A stretch of DNA of 64,000 bases from the NCBI GenBank assembly GCA_016223085.1, contig JACRPS010000003.1, forward strand, positions 809,666 through 873,665. Reading direction: 5' to 3'. The notes under the pieces are model-generated. The model ran no database searches, was not told where the DNA came from, and saw nothing but the letters and a program-made list of their open reading frames with translations. The translations under genes were made by a program, and so were the position numbers. Shown piece after piece: positions 16,816-25,237 of the stretch; within the stretch, counting starts at the first letter, position 1, and each line of letters starts with the position of its first letter. Origin of the DNA: Chloroflexota bacterium. GTDB taxonomy: Bacteria > Chloroflexota > Anaerolineae > Aggregatilineales > Phototrophicaceae.

Positions 16816-16822
16816 GAAACCA

Positions 16823-16922
16823 GGTTGGCGAACGGTGGCTTCGTTCTGGCTTCCTGTTCTGAATTCACAGCCGTTCGCCAGCCCGACTGCGGCGGCGGCA
16901 CTCCCCCATCGCCGCCGCCGCA
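16823..16922 (+). other. Structured leader with two strong stem-loops
   Basis: Stem 1: 16823-16835 with 16871-16883, GGTTGGCGAACGG against CCGTTCGCCAGCC, 13 pairs with one wobble. Stem 2: 16888-16899 with 16911-16922, TGCGGCGGCGGC against its exact complement, with an 11-base loop. Both lie between the promoter at 16787 and the start of the DUF1905 gene. No U-run follows, so it does not look like a simple terminator. Could be a leader, a small RNA, or DNA-level repeats. Confidence 0.5.
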
Positions 16923-16969
16923 ACGGTGGTTGAAAATAACGGACCGGCCAGTCATTTGATACGCTACCA

Positions 16970-17254
16970 ATGACCATTGAGTTCACCGGCACGATCTGGT
17001 TCTGGAAGGGACCCGCCCCCTGGTTTTTTGTTACTGTGCCGGCGGAGCAGAGCCACGACCTGAAAGCGATATCAGGGTTCGTGACATATGGTTGGGGAGT
17101 GATTCCGGTTCAGGCTCGGATCGGTGAAACCAAGTGGCAGACTTCCCTGTTTCCCAAAGATGGCCGCTACCTTGTGCCCATCCGGGCGAGCGTCCGAAAA
17201 GCAGAAAATCTTGAGGAAGGCGATACCGTGACTGTATGGCTCGAAGTTCGTTGA
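16970..17254 (+). CDS. DUF1905 domain protein
   Basis: 94 residues. Begins IEFTGTIWFWKGPAPWFFVTVPAE and continues with GWGVIPVQARIGETKWQTSLFPKDGRYLVPIRASVRKAENL then EGDTVTVWLEV: the complete small beta-barrel of DUF1905. The family is widespread and uncharacterised; it is often fused to or near YdeI-type proteins. It is preceded by the unusual structured leader at 16823-16922 and followed 46 bases later by a DinB gene on the same strand. Confidence 0.9.
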   Translation: MTIEFTGTIWFWKGPAPWFFVTVPAEQSHDLKAISGFVTYGWGVIPVQARIGETKWQTSLFPKDGRYLVPIRASVRKAENLEEGDTVTVWLEVR

Positions 17255-17299
17255 TAAACGAGTGTATCTGTTCTCGAAGAATGGCTGAGGAATAAGGCG

Positions 17300-17824
17300 A
17301 TGGGCATCATTGATAATGAGATGTTATGGTGTCAGTTTGGAGCGGCCATTGATATGTTACGCGACGCTCTGCACGACTGCCCGGCTGAACTGTGGGAGAA
17401 GCGACTGTGGGAAGACCAACCAGACCAGTGGGTGGCAAGCGGTTTCTCAACCTTCTGGTATCTGGGCTACCACACACTCTTCTGGCTGGACCTGTACTTA
17501 ACCGGGGCAGAGGAGGGTTTTGCACCGCCTGCGCCCTTTGACCTCGTTGAAATGGATGCGGGTGAAGTCCTGCCACGAACCTATACCCGCGAGGAACTGC
17601 TCGGTTACCTGGAATACTGCCGCCGAAAGTGCCAGGACACCCTCGGCGCTCTATCCAGCGAACAGGCTTACCGGTTGTGCCGGTTCTCCTGGGGAGAGAT
17701 ACCCTTTGCGGAGCTTCAATTGTACAATCTGCGTCACGTCCAGGAGCATGGCGCCCAGTTGCGCATGTTCCTGGGACAGCAGGCGGGAAAATCGGCAGAG
17801 TGGCGATCTCGGGCGACGGAATGA
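17300..17824 (+). CDS. DinB-superfamily protein
   Basis: 174 residues, a four-helix bundle. The metal-binding histidines expected in DinB proteins are seen in LGYHTLFWLDLYL (helix 2) and LRHVQEHGAQLRMFLGQ (helix 4). DinB-like proteins are mostly thiol-dependent transferases or of unknown function. It probably forms a transcription unit with the DUF1905 gene. A second, distinct DinB-type gene lies at 38745. Confidence 0.85.
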   Translation: MGIIDNEMLWCQFGAAIDMLRDALHDCPAELWEKRLWEDQPDQWVASGFSTFWYLGYHTLFWLDLYLTGAEEGFAPPAPFDLVEMDAGEVLPRTYTREELLGYLEYCRRKCQDTLGALSSEQAYRLCRFSWGEIPFAELQLYNLRHVQEHGAQLRMFLGQQAGKSAEWRSRATE

Positions 17825-17851
17825 TCTCCCTGGCGATAAGACGCTTAGTAT

Positions 17852-17923
17852 CTATCCATAAACCCTTCGTAGGGGCACGGCATGCCGTGCCCCTACCGAC
17901 AGATAAAAGAGGTTTACGGATAG
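17852..17923. mobile_element. 72-bp MITE-like element, copy 1
   Basis: Terminal inverted repeats CTATCCATAAACC and GGTTTACGGATAG, with a perfect 28-base palindrome (17869-17896, half GTAGGGGCACGGCA) in the middle. It differs from copy 2 at 34116 by a single base (71 of 72 identical). A direct GTAT flanks this copy on both sides and may be a target duplication; copy 2 lacks one. It encodes nothing. Confidence 0.8.
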
Positions 17924-17982
17924 GTATTTAACAGGTACACATTGGGCGAGGCTATCCCGTCCCTATGGATCACTGCCGATAT

Positions 17983-18756
17983 TCAGCGAGAGGGTTCAAT
18001 TCGCACCGATTCAAGGATGAGCGTTTGCTCCTGTACCAGTGGAACGAGGCCGAAGCCAAACTGACCCTGCGGTGTGACGATGGCGTACTGGTTGTCTATC
18101 CAGGCCACGAAGCCCAGCGGTCCGCGCGGCGAATGCTGGGTGTGGTGAACGATATGGTCATCTACGGCGAAACTCACGCCGTCCGTGTGCCAGTCGAGGG
18201 TGTAGGTATGGCGTTCAGGAAGCAGCGCCGCGTCCAGGGCGTAATCACTGGCACCCAGCGCCCACTGACCCACCGGCCACAGGGCGCGAAACAGCGCCGG
18301 CACACGCATCAGCAGGAAGCCGACCGGCGCGGTTGGCAGCAGCGCCAGAAAGGGCAGGCGTGTGGCATCCAGCGTCATCGCCTTCCAGCCGGAGCCGGGC
18401 ACATCACGCGCCAGCCGGATGTTGTTCGGCGGGCCGGCGAAGAAAAACCACAGCGCGCGCGGCAGCCGCAGACCGCGCATGTCCGGCGCGTAGAGATGAT
18501 TCCAGAAGCCGAAACCTGCCGTGCCGTGAATGGCGGTGGTCGTCGCCCACGCCGTTATCGTCATCCGTACGGGCGGACGATGCATGAAGTCCCGCCGGGT
18601 GGCGTAATCGCTGATCTGGGCATTGCTGTAGGTGCCGTCCGGCGTAGGGTAGTCGGTCAGGCGAAGCTGACCGGGCTGCTGGTAGACCTTCCCGGCACCG
18701 CTTTCGGTGATCCGCCAGGGAAGCGACAGCGGCTGGTCGAAGGTGGTATGGAGCAT
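17983..18756 (-). CDS. Hypothetical jelly-roll-like protein
   Basis: 257 residues, no signal peptide. Composition suggests an all-beta concanavalin-like fold: GTAGFGFWNHLYAPD in the centre, RHTYTLDWHTDGVSFAVDDHIVHHT (the strand pair seen in laminin-G/GH16-like folds, where the ligand-facing face is formed) and GPLGFVAWIDNQYAIVTPQG near the end. No catalytic glutamate pair of GH16 is evident, so an enzymatic role is not supported. It is flanked by the MITE and by a divergently transcribed MBL hydrolase. Confidence 0.6.
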   Translation of the reverse strand: MLHTTFDQPLSLPWRITESGAGKVYQQPGQLRLTDYPTPDGTYSNAQISDYATRRDFMHRPPVRMTITAWATTTAIHGTAGFGFWNHLYAPDMRGLRLPRALWFFFAGPPNNIRLARDVPGSGWKAMTLDATRLPFLALLPTAPVGFLLMRVPALFRALWPVGQWALGASDYALDAALLPERHTYTLDWHTDGVSFAVDDHIVHHTQHSPRGPLGFVAWIDNQYAIVTPQGQFGFGLVPLVQEQTLILESVRIEPSR

Positions 18757-18845
18757 CAGCCTACCTTGAGAAAACGGTCGGGATTGGTTATGATTATCCT
18801 ATACCTGTTTGCATAAAATGGGTGTATAAGCGAGGGTTTTCAGCT

Positions 18846-19484
18846 TTGGACATTACCTGGTACGGACACAGTTGTTTCCGCCTGACCGAGCGGAATAAAA
18901 TTTCAGTGGTTACAGACCCGTTTGCAGACACAATTGGCCTGCCGCCGCTGAAACTGAAAGGCGATGTCGTGACGATCAGCCATGACGAACCCGGCCACAA
19001 CCATGCGGCTGGCGTGAAGGGCGATCCCCACATCCTGACCAACCCCGGCGAATACGAAATTGGCGGGGTGTTTATCACCGGCATTCCGATGCACTTTGTC
19101 GAGGGCAAAACCGCCCGCCGCAATGTCGCCTATCTGTTTGACTTCGACAATATCACCGTGCTGCATCTGGGCGATCTGGCGCATGTCCCCGACCAGTCCA
19201 CCATCGAGGCACTGGGCGAAGTGAACGTGCTGCTGCTGCCGGTTGGCGGTGGCAAGGGGCTGCGCGCCGCGCAGGCTGCCGAAGTGGTGGCGCTGATCGA
19301 GCCGCAGTTTGTTGTCCCCATGCACTATGCCCTGCCGGGGTTAAAGTTCGACCTCGAGCCGGTGGACAAGTTCCTGAAGGCGATGGGGGCGGGCAAGGTT
19401 CAGGAAGTGGACACGTTGAAGATTACGGCCAGCGAGTTATCCGGCGAACAATCCCAGGTGATTGTCCTGAAACCACAAATTTAG
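18846..19484 (+). CDS. MBL-fold metal-dependent hydrolase (UPF0173-like)
   Basis: About 212 residues from TTG at 18846, with GAGGG 9 bases upstream; the sequence then starts DITWYGHSCFRLTE, the usual N-terminus of this group. A GTG at 18822 would add eight residues. ISHDEPGHNHAAG replaces the classic HxHxDH motif; LHLGDLAHVP and VVPMHYALPG supply later ligands. It belongs to the stand-alone beta-lactamase-like hydrolases of unknown substrate. The next gene starts 14 bases downstream and is probably co-transcribed. Confidence 0.82.
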   Translation: MDITWYGHSCFRLTERNKISVVTDPFADTIGLPPLKLKGDVVTISHDEPGHNHAAGVKGDPHILTNPGEYEIGGVFITGIPMHFVEGKTARRNVAYLFDFDNITVLHLGDLAHVPDQSTIEALGEVNVLLLPVGGGKGLRAAQAAEVVALIEPQFVVPMHYALPGLKFDLEPVDKFLKAMGAGKVQEVDTLKITASELSGEQSQVIVLKPQI

Positions 19485-19498
19485 CGTGGAGTAAATGA

Positions 19499-19825
19499 AT
19501 GGCTGGATTGGGAAAAGACAACGTCAAGCTGCTCATGCACTGGGACATCAAGCAGGAACGTGAGCAGGACTACTTTGAATTTGTCGTGCGGGAGTGGATG
19601 CCTGGCCTGACGCGCCTGGGGATTGAGCCGACCGGCGCGTGGTACACCGCCTACAGCCGTAACAAGCAGGCGCAGATTATGACCGAGGGGATCGCGGAAG
19701 ACCTGGAGACGATGCGCAAAATCCTCGGCAGTTCGGAATGGCAGCGGCTGCACCGGCGGCTGCTGGAATACGTCAACAATTACGAGCAGAAAATCGTCCG
19801 CGTCACCGGCGGCTTCCAGATGTAA
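19499..19825 (+). CDS. Conserved hypothetical protein
   Basis: 108 residues, soluble. KLLMHWDIKQEREQDYFEFVVREWMPGL followed by GAWYTAYS and a helical C-terminus resembles small alpha/beta-barrel (ferredoxin-like dimer) proteins, but no family is assigned. It is tightly linked to the MBL hydrolase (14-base gap) and is followed by a clear terminator, so the two form a short operon. Confidence 0.7.
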   Translation: MAGLGKDNVKLLMHWDIKQEREQDYFEFVVREWMPGLTRLGIEPTGAWYTAYSRNKQAQIMTEGIAEDLETMRKILGSSEWQRLHRRLLEYVNNYEQKIVRVTGGFQM

Positions 19826-19830
19826 CTACA

Positions 19831-19856
19831 GCGCCCGTTCCACAACGGGCGTTTTT
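19831..19856 (+). terminator. Rho-independent terminator
   Basis: GCCCGTT-CCAC-AACGGGC followed by GTTTTTAT, directly after the stop of the 108-residue hypothetical gene. Confidence 0.88.
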
Positions 19857-19885
19857 ATCCCGGCCTCGCGTTCAGGTTTTGCTAG

Positions 19886-20473
19886 ATGCGCCGCCTCCCA
19901 CCCGTCCACGAACTGCCTCCCGGCTACCGTGAGGTCTACCATCTCGTGCTGCTGGAACCCGGCAAAATCCTGCTGGTCAATCTGCTGGCGCTGCTGCCGC
20001 TGGGCGCGGCGCTGCTGCTGATGGCCGGCTGGTGGGCGCTGGTTGTGCGGGCGCGCGGGCTGTTCCCCGGCCCGGCAGTGCCCTGGTGGCTGGGGCTGCT
20101 GCTGGCGCTGCTGATCGTGCTGCCGCTGCACGAGTGGCTGCACGGGCAGGCCATCCGCTGGGCGGGACACAGGCCCCGCTACGGCCTGCTGTTGAGCAAG
20201 GGCGCGCTGTATGCCACTGCTGATAACGCCCTGTTCCCGCGCGATGCTTACCTGGTGATCGCGCTGGCGCCGCTGGTCGGTATTACCCTGCTGGGCATGG
20301 GGCTGGTGGTCGCGCTGCCGGACAGCATTGGTTACTACGTGGCGCTGGCGGTGGTCTTCAATGCGGGCAGCGCTATCGGCGACCTGTGGATGGCCGCCGT
20401 CGTGCTGCGCTACCCGCGCTCCGCGCTGGTTCGTGATGAGGCCGACAGCCTGCGCGTGTATACACGCGCCTGA
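19886..20473 (+). CDS. DUF3267-type zinc-peptidase-like membrane protein
   Basis: 195 residues with about five membrane segments. LPLHEWLHGQAI contains HExxH (HEWLH), the zinc motif of DUF3267 and M50-like metallopeptidases, placed inside or just after a membrane helix. A downstream NAGSAIGDLWMA could supply the third, acidic ligand. Probably an intramembrane protease relative of unknown substrate. It follows a terminator, so it has its own promoter or read-through. Confidence 0.83.
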   Translation: MRRLPPVHELPPGYREVYHLVLLEPGKILLVNLLALLPLGAALLLMAGWWALVVRARGLFPGPAVPWWLGLLLALLIVLPLHEWLHGQAIRWAGHRPRYGLLLSKGALYATADNALFPRDAYLVIALAPLVGITLLGMGLVVALPDSIGYYVALAVVFNAGSAIGDLWMAAVVLRYPRSALVRDEADSLRVYTRA

Positions 20474-20486
20474 ATTCGTAAGGTAG

Positions 20487-20780
20487 GTGAGGCATAAAAA
20501 GTTATCGTGTATTATACTAACATTCGGTCTAGATTCCTTTTTTGAAATTTATATTATGAACGCCAATGGGACTAATCCCCGTCGTCTTACCTACAATACC
20601 TATGATGATACACATCCGCACTGGTCGGGCGACTGGTTGCAGATTGTGTTTGCATCTGCCATATATAGTACCGGACTTGCCGACGAGATATTTATTATCA
20701 ATCAGGATGGTAGCAACATCCGTAATCTTACAAACACCCTAGATATTTATGAAGAAGTCGCAGTTTGGCGTCCTCGATAG
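20487..20780 (+). pseudogene. Remnant of a TolB/PD40-like gene
   Basis: 97 codons encoding about one and a half PD40 blades: FEIYIMNANGTNPRRLTYNT, then DDTHPHWSGDWLQIVFAS and DEIFIINQDGSNIRNLTN. No signal peptide, anchor or remaining blades are present; full-length relatives have six or more. It is visibly more AT-rich than the genes either side. Probably the surviving fragment of a larger propeller gene, perhaps acquired. The GTG start is only the first available codon. Confidence 0.6.
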
Positions 20781-20869
20781 CGCACAGGAGTCGCACACTT
20801 CATATCAACTCATTTCCGACAACTCATTGCGCGCAGCCCTTATCATAGTGGATTGAGTACCAACGAACA

Positions 20870-20891
20870 GGGGCGAGATAAGTCTCGCCCC
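20870..20891. repeat. Palindromic repeat, GGGGCGAGA type
   Basis: GGGGCGAGA-TAAG-TCTCGCCCC, between the PD40 remnant and the convergent kinase gene. It could also work as a bidirectional terminator hairpin. Confidence 0.7.
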
Positions 20892-20915
20892 TTCGGCGTA
20901 TTTATGGCTACTACT

Positions 20916-22106
20916 TTAGCGGCTGTCTTCCGACGATACAGCCGCCTGCGGCAGTTCAAACCAGAAGGTCGAGCCGCCATCCGGCGGGCAGTCCACCCCA
21001 ACCTGGCCGTTTTGCAGCTCTACCAGTTCTTTCACAATCCACAGGCCCAGCCCGCTGCTGCTTTCGCCGCCGGTCGGGCGCGTGCTGAGTTTGCCAAACG
21101 CTTTAAACAGCCGCTTCTGCTCATCAGGAGTGATACCCGGCCCTTCGTCCGCCACGTTAAAGCGCACGCGGTCGCCGATTACAACCGATGAGACAGTGAC
21201 AAAACGGTTCGGCGGGCTGTACTTCAGCGCGTTGCTCACCAGATTGGACAGGATTTGCGTCAGGCGGTTGCGGTCGGCCAGCACCACGCCATCGGTTGTG
21301 CCAAACAGCACCGTGATATCCTTGCGGTTGGCGGTCGCGCTGTACTGGTCCACCACATCCCAGATCACATCTTCGGCGGTAACGGCTTCCAGCCGTAGTT
21401 CCGCCGAGCCGCTCTTGAGCATGGACGTGTCCAGAAAATCTTCCACGAGACTGCTCATCCAGTTGACGGTTTCTTCAATCGCATCCAGCGCCTTTGCGGC
21501 CTGCGGATCAGCGCCAACCAGTTCGCGCAGGTAATACTGCGCCAGCAGGATGTTATTCAGCGGGCTTTTGAGGTCGTGCGTGGCGATGCGCAGGAAATGA
21601 TCTTTCATCTCGTGCGCTTCCTTCAAATAGGCGATCACCGCCTGGCGTTCGTCCAGCGCCTGTTTGATATTCAACTGGTGCGCCACGCGGGCGCGCACCA
21701 CGTCAATATCAAACGGCTTGGTGATGTAATCGTTAGCACCCAGTTGCAGGCCGCGAATGATGTCCTGGGACTGCGCCAGCGCCGAAATCATGATAACCGG
21801 TAGCGTCGCGCCGTCCGGCATCTGGCGAATAGCCTCCAGCACGTCGTAGCCATCCACCATGCCCATCATGACATCCAGGATCACCAGTTGATAGCGGTTG
21901 CGGGCCAGCGCCTCCAATGCCAGTTCGCCACTACGCACGGTTGTTACCTGATATTCGCGCTGAAGAATGCGCTTCAGCAGTTCCAGATTAAAAAGGTCGT
22001 CGTCCGCAATCAGGATATTCGGGACGACGCTTGCTGTCGGTTCCATGTCCGGTACTACCATAGTTGCCGGTCTTATCATTGTGTCTGCGCAGAGTAACAT
22101 TGGCAT
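20916..22106 (-). CDS. Hybrid response regulator - histidine kinase
   Basis: Up to 396 residues. The receiver domain (about 29-145) has LIADDD, the phosphoacceptor in LVILDVMMGMVDGY and the lysine in YITKPF, all intact. It is followed by a HisKA dimerisation helix with ATHDLKSPLNN and an HATPase_c domain with NLVSNALKYS, VADEGPGIT and SSSGLGLWIVKELV. No sensor or membrane segment is present, so it is a cytoplasmic kinase whose receiver probably gates its own kinase core. Starts at 22106, 22079, 22061 or 22046 are possible; none has a clear ribosome site, and the first 20 residues carry no domain. Confidence 0.9.
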   Translation of the reverse strand: MPMLLCADTMIRPATMVVPDMEPTASVVPNILIADDDLFNLELLKRILQREYQVTTVRSGELALEALARNRYQLVILDVMMGMVDGYDVLEAIRQMPDGATLPVIMISALAQSQDIIRGLQLGANDYITKPFDIDVVRARVAHQLNIKQALDERQAVIAYLKEAHEMKDHFLRIATHDLKSPLNNILLAQYYLRELVGADPQAAKALDAIEETVNWMSSLVEDFLDTSMLKSGSAELRLEAVTAEDVIWDVVDQYSATANRKDITVLFGTTDGVVLADRNRLTQILSNLVSNALKYSPPNRFVTVSSVVIGDRVRFNVADEGPGITPDEQKRLFKAFGKLSTRPTGGESSSGLGLWIVKELVELQNGQVGVDCPPDGGSTFWFELPQAAVSSEDSR

Positions 22107-22292
22107 TGAGCGGGCGCTGGTATGTGCCCCTCTCCTCTCAAGGCAACCAAAAATCCTTGATTTAAAATTAATTATATAGCATCGGTTAAGGTCAAGTCAA
22201 TCAAGCAGGTTGAGAGGATGTGAAGAATATCCGAAAGTACCAGAGCAGGAACGATATTTTTGCCAAACGTAAATTTGCTGCTGCGACCCGTG

Positions 22293-23591
22293 TTATGGCC
22301 TGGGCACGCGTGACCGGCGCAGCGCATCCTCAGCGTAGTCCAGCAGATCGCCCATCATCTTGAAGATCGCCACCGCCTCGCCGGTGACCAGCCGCGCCCG
22401 CCCCCGATACGCTTCGCGCAGTTCATCCAGCATGATCCAGGGGTTGTCCTCACGCAGGGTGACAAACTGGTTCACCACCACGCCCCCCAGTACCAGCGGC
22501 AGATAGGCATAACTAAGATCGGCTTCCCCCTGCCCGGCGAACCATGTCAGCAGCCGGGTGGCGTAGTTATTCCGTTCCTCGATGTCGCCCAGGTCTTCCT
22601 TCACCTTCGGCTGGATCACGGCAAAACCAAGCATAATTGCGTCAAACAGGGCAGCATCAAACAGGTACTTCACCGCCAGTTCACCCTTATTCATGCGCTC
22701 CAGGTCAGGATCATGAGCCAGCACCTGGCACAGCGTCTGGAACCAGCGGCTGTCCTGGGCATTAAAACCGGGTTCGAGGTCCATGCCCTCGTCCAGCGCG
22801 TAAGTGATGATCTTGGCGATGGCTTTGGCTTCGCCAGGGTGCAGCGGCAGGCCACGCCGGGCAAAACGATCATCCACTTCCTGCAGCACGGGTTTGTAAA
22901 CCGTTGCCTTGGTCAGCCCGGCAGACACATACACCGCGTCGCGGATTTTGGCCTGCACCAGTTCGCGCTCCTCGGCCATTTCCTCGTGGGTCCACAGGCT
23001 TTCGTACGATACCTTCAGGTCCTGGTTCACCAGTGGAATGCGCTTGGGCACCACGTCAAAATAGGTGGTCATGATTTCCGCCGACTGGTTCCAGGTATGG
23101 GCGGCAAATTCGACCTCACGCAGGGCTTGCAGTTTAAACTGCGAGATGCTGAGAACCGACGGCGGCGCACCGCCCCCCGGCGGACGCACGTAGCGGCTGT
23201 GTTCGGTCGCCGTCCGGTAGCGCACGGCTACCCGCACCGGGAAGCCAGCGCCCGGCTGCGTCGGCGGCAGCGGCACAATCGGCAGGCGCAGGACGCCCAC
23301 TTCGCCGGGGCGCATCCCCAGCGACACCGTCTTTTTGGCGGTGTCAATCACCACCGGATTACCTTTTTTGTCCTGGGTGGGCAGTTGGATGCCGACCTTC
23401 ACCTGCATGTTCTGGTCAACCATGCTTTGCAGGATCAGCACGATCTCCGCCGGCTGGTTGATGTAGGTGCGCCGGGGGAAGATGCCCAGCGCGCACTGCA
23501 TCTTATCCAGCGTGATGCGTGTGCCGCCGGTGATCGCGCCCAGCACGTCGGGATACAGCGGTTCGAGTTTGCGCGAGCCGTCACCCATCAT
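22293..23591 (-). CDS. ITGG-family protein, paralogue A
   Basis: 432 residues, family not recognised. The N-terminal motif YPDVLGAITGGTRI is shared with the proteins at 23588 and 52996. A beta-rich domain (about 15-150, QPAEIVLILQSM, RPGEVGVLRLPIVPLPP) is followed by a helical region with LPLHPGEAKAIAKIIT and a C-terminal AYLPLVLGGVV. No signal peptide or membrane helix, so probably cytoplasmic. Its ATG overlaps the stop of paralogue B by four bases (ATGA), implying coupled translation. A is the most diverged of the three. Confidence 0.75.
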   Translation of the reverse strand: MMGDGSRKLEPLYPDVLGAITGGTRITLDKMQCALGIFPRRTYINQPAEIVLILQSMVDQNMQVKVGIQLPTQDKKGNPVVIDTAKKTVSLGMRPGEVGVLRLPIVPLPPTQPGAGFPVRVAVRYRTATEHSRYVRPPGGGAPPSVLSISQFKLQALREVEFAAHTWNQSAEIMTTYFDVVPKRIPLVNQDLKVSYESLWTHEEMAEERELVQAKIRDAVYVSAGLTKATVYKPVLQEVDDRFARRGLPLHPGEAKAIAKIITYALDEGMDLEPGFNAQDSRWFQTLCQVLAHDPDLERMNKGELAVKYLFDAALFDAIMLGFAVIQPKVKEDLGDIEERNNYATRLLTWFAGQGEADLSYAYLPLVLGGVVVNQFVTLREDNPWIMLDELREAYRGRARLVTGEAVAIFKMMGDLLDYAEDALRRSRVPRP

Positions 23592-24940
23592 TGGCGGTAA
23601 CCATATTTCTGGAGAGCCTGGTCAATTACCTGCTCTGCCAACTTAAAAACCAGTTCATTATCGGTATTGCGTTCGGCGCCGCGTTCGCGGAGCGTGCTGG
23701 CGATTTCGACCAGCGCCTCACCGATCTTTTCCTCCGGCATGGTGACGCGGTCGCCCAGAATAATACCGCCCGTCACCAGCGGCAGGTAAGCATCGGCGAA
23801 CGCCAGCTTGCGGTCGGGTTTACGCAGGTCGGCCACCAGCCGTTCGACATAGGCCGCCACGTCGCGGTCGCTGCCCAGTTCAACACCAGTGGAGGTTTTT
23901 AACATCTTAAAGGCATGCCGCGCTGCATCCCGTAGCAGTTCGTCAAACAGCGTGGTTGCCAGCGCGTGCGCCGGTCGCTCCGCCGCCTGTTCGTTCTGGT
24001 CAATGGCGCGCAGCATCCCCCGGCACCAGCTTGGCAGCACCACGCTGTTCCCGTTGCTGGCCGCGCGCTGCCTGAGCAGCTCGGCCACGTTCAGGGAGTC
24101 ATCACCCAGGTAATCAAACGTATCTTCTTTCGGCGCGGCCATTTCCAGCACGCCAACCAGCAGCTTGGCGATAAACCGCGCTTCTATCGGTTTGAGCGGA
24201 TACCCCCCCGACTGGAAACGATGCTGCGTGGCCTGGAGCAGCGGGGTAAACAGCTTCAGCCGCTTGAGCTGCGGCAGCACCTTCGCCACGATCAGATCAC
24301 CGTAGCGGTCTACCAGCAGGCGCTCGTCCTTGTAATAGTCGCTCATCTTCCACAGGCTGACCCAACCCGGTTTGAGGTCGGCCAATTGGCCGATATGCCC
24401 GCTGATGATGCCAAACGAGGCTTCCATCACCGTGCCAACGAGGCCGCGCTTGCTGGTGGAATAGGTCAGGCGCTTGAGATCATTGATTTTCCCCTGCGCC
24501 TCGTCGGCGATATATTCCAGCACTACCGCGCCGCCGCCTTCCGGCTGGCGAATACGCCGGGGTTTGCCCAGGGGTTTTACGTCTACCCCCATGCCCAGTT
24601 TGTAGCTGTCACTGGGGGCAGTATCCGGCAGGCTGGACAGCGGCAGGACGACGTAACCCATTTCCGCCGGGCGCAGGCCCACCACCAGCCGTTCGCTTTT
24701 GGCGATAAAGCGTTTTTTCTGTTTCTTCGCGTCCGTTTCGGGTATCTGGAGGGTCGCGGTTACATCCACGTCCACGTCTGAGGCATTTTGCAGCAGCAGG
24801 ATGGCTTCAAACGGGCGACCGGCGCGGCTGACACGAGGGCGCACCGCCAGCGCCAACTGCACTACACTTACGTTTAACCGATCACCGCCGGTGATGTATC
24901 CCAGAACGTCGGGGTAATTCGGCTGGCTGGCGTCGGTCAC
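23588..24940 (-). CDS. ITGG-family protein, paralogue B
   Basis: 450 residues, same unrecognised family. Starts NYPDVLGYITGGDRL. The beta-rich N-terminal half has RAGRPFEAILLLQNASDVDV and LRPAEMGYVVLPLSSLP, reminiscent of an Ig-like or CARDB-like sandwich. The helical half has GYPLKPIEARFIAKLLVGVL, LFDELLRDAARHAF, TGVELGSDRDVAAYV and DAYLPLVTGGI. All of these recur in paralogue C (52996). No catalytic signature recognised. It is the first gene of a two-gene unit with A; a TATAAT at 24980-24985 on the minus strand lies just upstream. Confidence 0.75.
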   Translation of the reverse strand: MTDASQPNYPDVLGYITGGDRLNVSVVQLALAVRPRVSRAGRPFEAILLLQNASDVDVDVTATLQIPETDAKKQKKRFIAKSERLVVGLRPAEMGYVVLPLSSLPDTAPSDSYKLGMGVDVKPLGKPRRIRQPEGGGAVVLEYIADEAQGKINDLKRLTYSTSKRGLVGTVMEASFGIISGHIGQLADLKPGWVSLWKMSDYYKDERLLVDRYGDLIVAKVLPQLKRLKLFTPLLQATQHRFQSGGYPLKPIEARFIAKLLVGVLEMAAPKEDTFDYLGDDSLNVAELLRQRAASNGNSVVLPSWCRGMLRAIDQNEQAAERPAHALATTLFDELLRDAARHAFKMLKTSTGVELGSDRDVAAYVERLVADLRKPDRKLAFADAYLPLVTGGIILGDRVTMPEEKIGEALVEIASTLRERGAERNTDNELVFKLAEQVIDQALQKYGYRQ

Positions 24941-25237
24941 GATGAAAACCTTTCAAATCAACGCAGTCTATTTACCCCCATTATAGTCAAAACCGCACGC
25001 AAATGCCCGTTAGTACGCGAGTACTCCCTTAAAATCAGGTGCGGAAATGGTTTGAAAACGGATAGGGCAGTTGTCCGTTATCGGTTTTCAGTTATCAGTT
25101 GTCAGTTTAACGGAAAAAATCACTGCGGGAATTGGAGCATGACAGCAGCAGGCATGTCTCTGAGCGTGACCCGTTAGGCAAGGGCGCAACGGCGTTGCGC
25201 CCCTCCACAGCGTGTCAAGTGCCTGCCGGTCGTGGGG
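24941..25237. other. Intergenic region with repeats
   Basis: About 297 bases between paralogue B and the permease. Holds a CAGTTATCAGTTGTCAG tandem tract (about 25078-25112) and a palindromic repeat at 25182-25202. No gene seen. Confidence 0.5.
25182..25202. repeat. Palindromic repeat, GGGCGCAACG type
   Basis: GGGCGCAACG-G-CGTTGCGCCC, a perfect palindrome around one base, just after the permease stop. Confidence 0.8.

Noticed and set aside
16681-16992. N-terminal extension of the DUF309 gene
   Set aside because: It crosses the promoter and stem-loops at 16787-16922, and a strong GAGGAG site marks ATG at 16680.
22713-24781. Long plus-strand frames opposite ITGG paralogues A and B (295 and 271 codons)
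   Set aside because: His/Arg/Gln-rich antisense shadows; the minus frames show conserved blocks across three paralogues.
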